Positions 60,413-64,000 of a stretch of 64,000 nt of DNA are shown here, piece after piece. How positions within the stretch are numbered: the stretch's first letter is position 1; the number at the start of each line of letters is the position of its first letter. The DNA is from Tannerella sp. (GTDB taxonomy: Bacteria; Bacteroidota; Bacteroidia; Bacteroidales; Tannerellaceae). The stretch spans positions 202,318-266,317 of the forward strand of contig JAITVY010000035.1 in NCBI GenBank assembly GCA_031285565.1. The letters run 5' to 3'. Position numbers and translations under genes: made by a program. The notes below the pieces were generated by a model. The model saw nothing but the letters and a program-made list of their open reading frames with translations. It searched no databases and was not told the DNA's origin.

Positions 60413-61594
60413 CTAAGTAAGAAAAACATCAGGTATTTGTGCAACAGGCATTACAGCCGCTATTTTATCTCTCACATTGAATCCGGACAGACAGTTTACG
60501 GTGCATTTATCACATCCATCGCATACATGAGTATCTAACGACAGTTCGGTGAGTGTTTGTTTGGTAAGCCCGGATTGCTTATAGCCATACGCATACATGT
60601 ATGCACGCATAATATCGGGAATGGGTAGATTTTGCAAACATTGCGTAATGCACTGATTACACTGCTGGCAGAATAGCGAATCTTTCCCGCATAATTCGGC
60701 GAGATATTCGCGCTCTCCGGCAGATAAGTTCCTATCCTGCACGGCTGCCATGCATTCATCCAGCTCATCATAATTTGTAAAGCCGGGTATTATAGTAGTT
60801 ATTGCCGGGTTTTCCCATACCCATTTGAGGCAAGCTCCAGCATTGATTTTTCGTTTGCCATCGACATCTTCCACCGCTCCACTCATAGCTTTCATGGCTA
60901 TCAACCCCATTCCGGCTTTTGAGGCACGTTCCATAGCTTCCTGCGTTTCTTTCAGATTAACCAGTTTGAAGTTATAGCTCAGTAATGCCACATCGTAAAT
61001 TCCGGCTTCCACGGCAGCCTCAAGTATATCCGGTCTCTGTGCATGAGAGGCATATCCGATATATTTGGCTCTGCCGCTTTTGCGTATCTCTTCGAGGGCG
61101 TTTATCACACGGGAGTCAGCAACGGCTTCGGGTACACGAACATCTTGTGTATAGAAAATATCTACATAATCCACCTGAAGGCGTTGAAGGCTTTGTTGAA
61201 GTTTAGCCTCTAGTTCTTCTTCATAATTATCGCCCAGCGGATAACCGCTTCTCACTTTAGTAGCGATAAAAAAAGATTCCCGGGGTTTATCTTTGAAGAA
61301 ATTGCCGAGCATCTCTTCGTTTTTTCCATTTTGATAGAAATTCGCCGTATCGAAATGGAATATCTTATTGCTATAAGCCGCCCTTATCAGATTGGGATTG
61401 TCTGCCCGCATAACCCCCATACTTAGAATGGGTAATTCAATACCGGTACGACCCAATTTTCTTTTTGGTATTTCGGTTGGTATTTCTTTTGAGGAGTTGA
61501 CATTTGCTGTAACTTCAGGCATAACAAGTGCCCCTGCACCCATTGTGGCCGACAGGCGTAGGAAGTTTCTTCTAGTGATTCTTTTTTTATTCAT
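60413..61594 (-). CDS. Tat-exported-type aldo/keto reductase with C-terminal 4Fe-4S-like Cys clusters
   Basis: RRNFLRLSATMGAGAL; AKR motifs; CQQCNQCITQC and CDGCDKCTVNC. Confidence 0.9.
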   Translation of the reverse strand: MNKKRITRRNFLRLSATMGAGALVMPEVTANVNSSKEIPTEIPKRKLGRTGIELPILSMGVMRADNPNLIRAAYSNKIFHFDTANFYQNGKNEEMLGNFFKDKPRESFFIATKVRSGYPLGDNYEEELEAKLQQSLQRLQVDYVDIFYTQDVRVPEAVADSRVINALEEIRKSGRAKYIGYASHAQRPDILEAAVEAGIYDVALLSYNFKLVNLKETQEAMERASKAGMGLIAMKAMSGAVEDVDGKRKINAGACLKWVWENPAITTIIPGFTNYDELDECMAAVQDRNLSAGEREYLAELCGKDSLFCQQCNQCITQCLQNLPIPDIMRAYMYAYGYKQSGLTKQTLTELSLDTHVCDGCDKCTVNCLSGFNVRDKIAAVMPVAQIPDVFLT

Positions 61595-61776
61595 ATCGCA
61601 ATAAAGTTTTAATGAGTGTTATTATGACTGGTTTTAATATACTCCTGTCAATTTCCACGCAATTGATCTCACAACAATAGAATTTTTCGAGCAAATTAGC
61701 GGCTACTTTTTTCAGTGCCTTACTCTTATGCCAGCAGTTTATTTTTAATAATCTATCGAACAGATTCATCGCCTGA

Positions 61777-62439
61777 TTATTTTCTGACCCATACATTCGT
61801 AACTGTTCCGAAAACTAACTTATGGTAATCATTACCCTCATTATATCCGTTTTCCACAAAATTCTTGCCGTCTTCTGTGTAGAAATCATCGGGATGTGTG
61901 GATGTGATTTCAAACAGTCGGCACTCGATGACTACCCTTGCTTCCTTATAGGTCATATTACCTGAAGGAGTGCTGACTGCGGTCAGTTTTGTCTCTTTCA
62001 TTTTGTCGGAATCCCTACCACTTTTGGCTCCGAAGGCAAACATTTCGCTTTGATACTGTTCGGGCATGAAAGACATAGTATAACTTTGATGCTTCCGGAT
62101 CAATTCGAGCGTGTATCTTTTTGCCCCTAAGAAGCAGAAAGTTTTTGGCTCGCGAAAATACCTGAACATGGCTTCCCAGCTTGCCGCCATCGAGTTGTAA
62201 TGCGACTCACTCCCTGCTGTCAGAACTGTATTATCCTCTTCTACCATCAGTTCGGTAAGGTTTTTTTTCACTTCATCAGGTTCAACCAACCTGAATAATT
62301 CTTCAAAAGATTTGTCCTTTACGTTCATATAATCTATCGGACTAGCGTTTGCTTCCTCTTTTATAGCTTGTTTGCCGGAGGTTCCGGTACAAGCTAAAAG
62401 CATAAATATGGAGCAAAATGTGAATACTGTGTATTTCAT
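61777..62439 (-). CDS. Hypothetical lipoprotein
   Basis: LLACTGTSGKQ lipobox; within a same-strand gene run. Confidence 0.6.
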   Translation of the reverse strand: MKYTVFTFCSIFMLLACTGTSGKQAIKEEANASPIDYMNVKDKSFEELFRLVEPDEVKKNLTELMVEEDNTVLTAGSESHYNSMAASWEAMFRYFREPKTFCFLGAKRYTLELIRKHQSYTMSFMPEQYQSEMFAFGAKSGRDSDKMKETKLTAVSTPSGNMTYKEARVVIECRLFEITSTHPDDFYTEDGKNFVENGYNEGNDYHKLVFGTVTNVWVRK

Positions 62440-62443
62440 AAAT

Positions 62444-62899
62444 CTATTCTTTTATCTCGCATTGCTTTAATAATACCTGGTCGCCTTTTTCGTAAAAGCC
62501 CCTTACTTCGCCCGTAATAATCGGTTCATCACCTTTAGAAACTTTCCTCAGTTTCAAATAGTCGGAAAAAGGCAATACACAAAGTATCCGGCTTTTCCCA
62601 CCTTTTTTCTCAGACAACTCCACCGAAGGAAGCGCATACACATCCGGCCCTACAAAAACGGCAAACCCTTTTATGGTTATAGTTTTATTACCATATTTTT
62701 GAGTGGCGGCCGCCTCATCTTTCTTAAATTCGTCATAAAGTTCCTTTGCTGTGATAATCGAATCTTGTGCGACTATATCATTTATTTCGTTCATTTCATT
62801 TGTTTCGTTTACAATGGTGGAAGCCGGAAGATTTGCATTTCCTCCAACCCATAATAACAGGATAAGCATTGCTGCTGTATAAGTAATTTTCCTGTTCAT
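62444..62899 (-). CDS. Secreted OB-fold/tRNA_anti-like protein
   Basis: Signal peptide; AKELYDEFKKDEAAATQKYGNKTITIKGFAVFVGPDVYALPSVEL. Confidence 0.6.
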   Translation of the reverse strand: MNRKITYTAAMLILLLWVGGNANLPASTIVNETNEMNEINDIVAQDSIITAKELYDEFKKDEAAATQKYGNKTITIKGFAVFVGPDVYALPSVELSEKKGGKSRILCVLPFSDYLKLRKVSKGDEPIITGEVRGFYEKGDQVLLKQCEIKE

Positions 62900-62905
62900 A
62901 CCTTA

Positions 62906-63883
62906 TTATATAAATAAACCGTTCTTATCCAGATTCAAATCCATCATATACGAACTATTGGCATGAGCTTTGGGAATCAGCTGTTCCATCCTATTCAAAT
63001 CATCTTTAGTAAGCATTACATCAATGGCTTTCAGTGAATCGTTAATCTGTGCCACGGTTCTTGAGCCAACCAATGCAATAATATCTTCTCCCTGTGCCAA
63101 TACCCATGCAATGGCGAGTTGTGATAGTGTAATGCCTTTCTCACGTGCTATTTCCTCCAATGCATCGGTAGCAGAAAGATTATTACTGATATTACTCAGG
63201 GATTCGGATGGCAGATGTTTCATTGCTGATAGTTTTTGCTGCTGTGCGCTACCGCCGATAAGACCAGCAAGGAGAACACCGAAAGCAACAACTCCGACAC
63301 CCAGTTCACGCGCTGTAGGCAATAGATCATCTTCAATATGCCTGTCCATCAACGAATACCGTACTTCCACCAAACTGATCGGATGAACTGCATTCGCCTT
63401 GCGCAACGTAGCGCCGTCTACTTCGGAAATGCCGATGCTTTTTGCATAACCTGCCTTTACCATATCAGCCACTGCACCGATCGTATCTTCTACGGGAATA
63501 TGAGGGTCGATGCGGCAAGGTTGGTACAAATCCACATAATCGGTTCCAAGCCGTTTCAATGTATACGACAGAAAGCTTTTTACATGTTCGGGGCGGCTAT
63601 CTACTCCGTAAAACCGTCCGTCAGGAGATATGAGTCCTCCGAATTTGACAGAGATGAACACATCTTCCCTTTTGCGGGATTTCAATGCCTCTTTGATAAT
63701 CATTTCGCTCACTCCGTTGGCATAAAAGTCGGCTGTATTCAGGAAGTTTATACCACCATCCAGTGCTGCATGAATGGTGTCGATACCTGCCTGCTGGTCT
63801 GCCGCCATTCTCATGGTTCCCGAACCAATACGCGAAAGATTGAAACCATTGGTCTTTGTACTTAAATCTTTTAGATATTTCAT
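62906..63883 (-). CDS. Aldo/keto reductase
   Basis: RIGSGTMRMA; LKRLGTDYVDLYQPCRIDPHIPVEDTIGAVADMVKAGYAKSIGISEV. Confidence 0.95.
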   Translation of the reverse strand: MKYLKDLSTKTNGFNLSRIGSGTMRMAADQQAGIDTIHAALDGGINFLNTADFYANGVSEMIIKEALKSRKREDVFISVKFGGLISPDGRFYGVDSRPEHVKSFLSYTLKRLGTDYVDLYQPCRIDPHIPVEDTIGAVADMVKAGYAKSIGISEVDGATLRKANAVHPISLVEVRYSLMDRHIEDDLLPTARELGVGVVAFGVLLAGLIGGSAQQQKLSAMKHLPSESLSNISNNLSATDALEEIAREKGITLSQLAIAWVLAQGEDIIALVGSRTVAQINDSLKAIDVMLTKDDLNRMEQLIPKAHANSSYMMDLNLDKNGLFI

Positions 63884-63901
63884 ATTAATGCGAATCAGTA
63901 T

Positions 63902-64000
63902 TTAAAAAATTAGATAAATGAATGCGATGGCGATTTTTCCCATCGTATGTACCAGAAGCCCAGGTGTAGATCTGACCTTCATCGCTCTTTGAATATTTGT
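63902..64000 (-). CDS. Partial CDS, C-terminal hydrophobic tail of a probable membrane protein
   Basis: Reverse-strand reading TNIQRAMKVRSTPGLLVHTMGKIAIAFIYLIF-stop, open to the window edge. Confidence 0.5.
   Translation of the reverse strand, partial: TNIQRAMKVRSTPGLLVHTMGKIAIAFIYLIF

Noticed and set aside
61587-61796. 69-aa minus ORF between two genes
   Set aside because: Overlaps neighbours at both ends; Cys/Lys/Leu-rich with no recognisable domain; too weak to report as a gene
63338-63865. 175-aa + strand ORF
   Set aside because: Shadow of the aldo/keto reductase gene
1-64000. CRISPR arrays, prophage, integrative element machinery
   Set aside because: No regularly spaced identical repeats, and no integrase, transposase, relaxase or phage structural genes were recognised

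Overview
Bacteroidetes-type chromosomal window: TAnnTTTG promoters, SusC/SusD pair, ECF sigma/FecR pair, many SPII lipoproteins. No rRNA, CRISPR array or transposase gene was seen. From left to right it holds: (i) a partial beta-helix surface protein, Na+/H+ antiporter, CAT-like acetyltransferase, GH127-type enzyme, orphan TonB receptor, SLC12/APC-type permease and WYL regulator; (ii) a 5'-truncated pseudogene, two paralogous beta-helix lipoproteins plus a relic of a third, and a C10 protease; (iii) a polysaccharide utilization locus (ECF sigma, FecR, SusC, SusD, beta-helix protein, GH50-like enzyme, DUF5107/TPR protein, thioredoxin-like lipoprotein); (iv) the standout, an RNA-repair / NAD-ADP-ribose island at about 33.5-46.8 kb. 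The island encodes Ro60/TROVE, SPFH/slipin, NAD-kinase-like, SAM-MTase/NUDIX fusion, PARG-like (TIGR02452), NADAR, NrtR-type NUDIX regulator, two RlaP/MNT-type nucleotidyltransferases and RtcB. Between these genes I find four unannotated Y-RNA-like ncRNAs sharing one stem architecture. Two of them carry a circularly permuted tRNA-like domain, one with perfect 7-bp acceptor pairing, canonical D and T arms and an encoded ACCA. Three island promoters share a 19-bp operator-like motif exactly 21 nt from the -7 box, and a related half-site lies in two further promoters; (v) a right flank with a GNAT, exonuclease, DUF169, isochorismatase, YdeI, SNF2 helicase, S15 peptidase, AraC and aldo/keto reductase genes. 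All family calls come from reading motifs by eye; no search was run.
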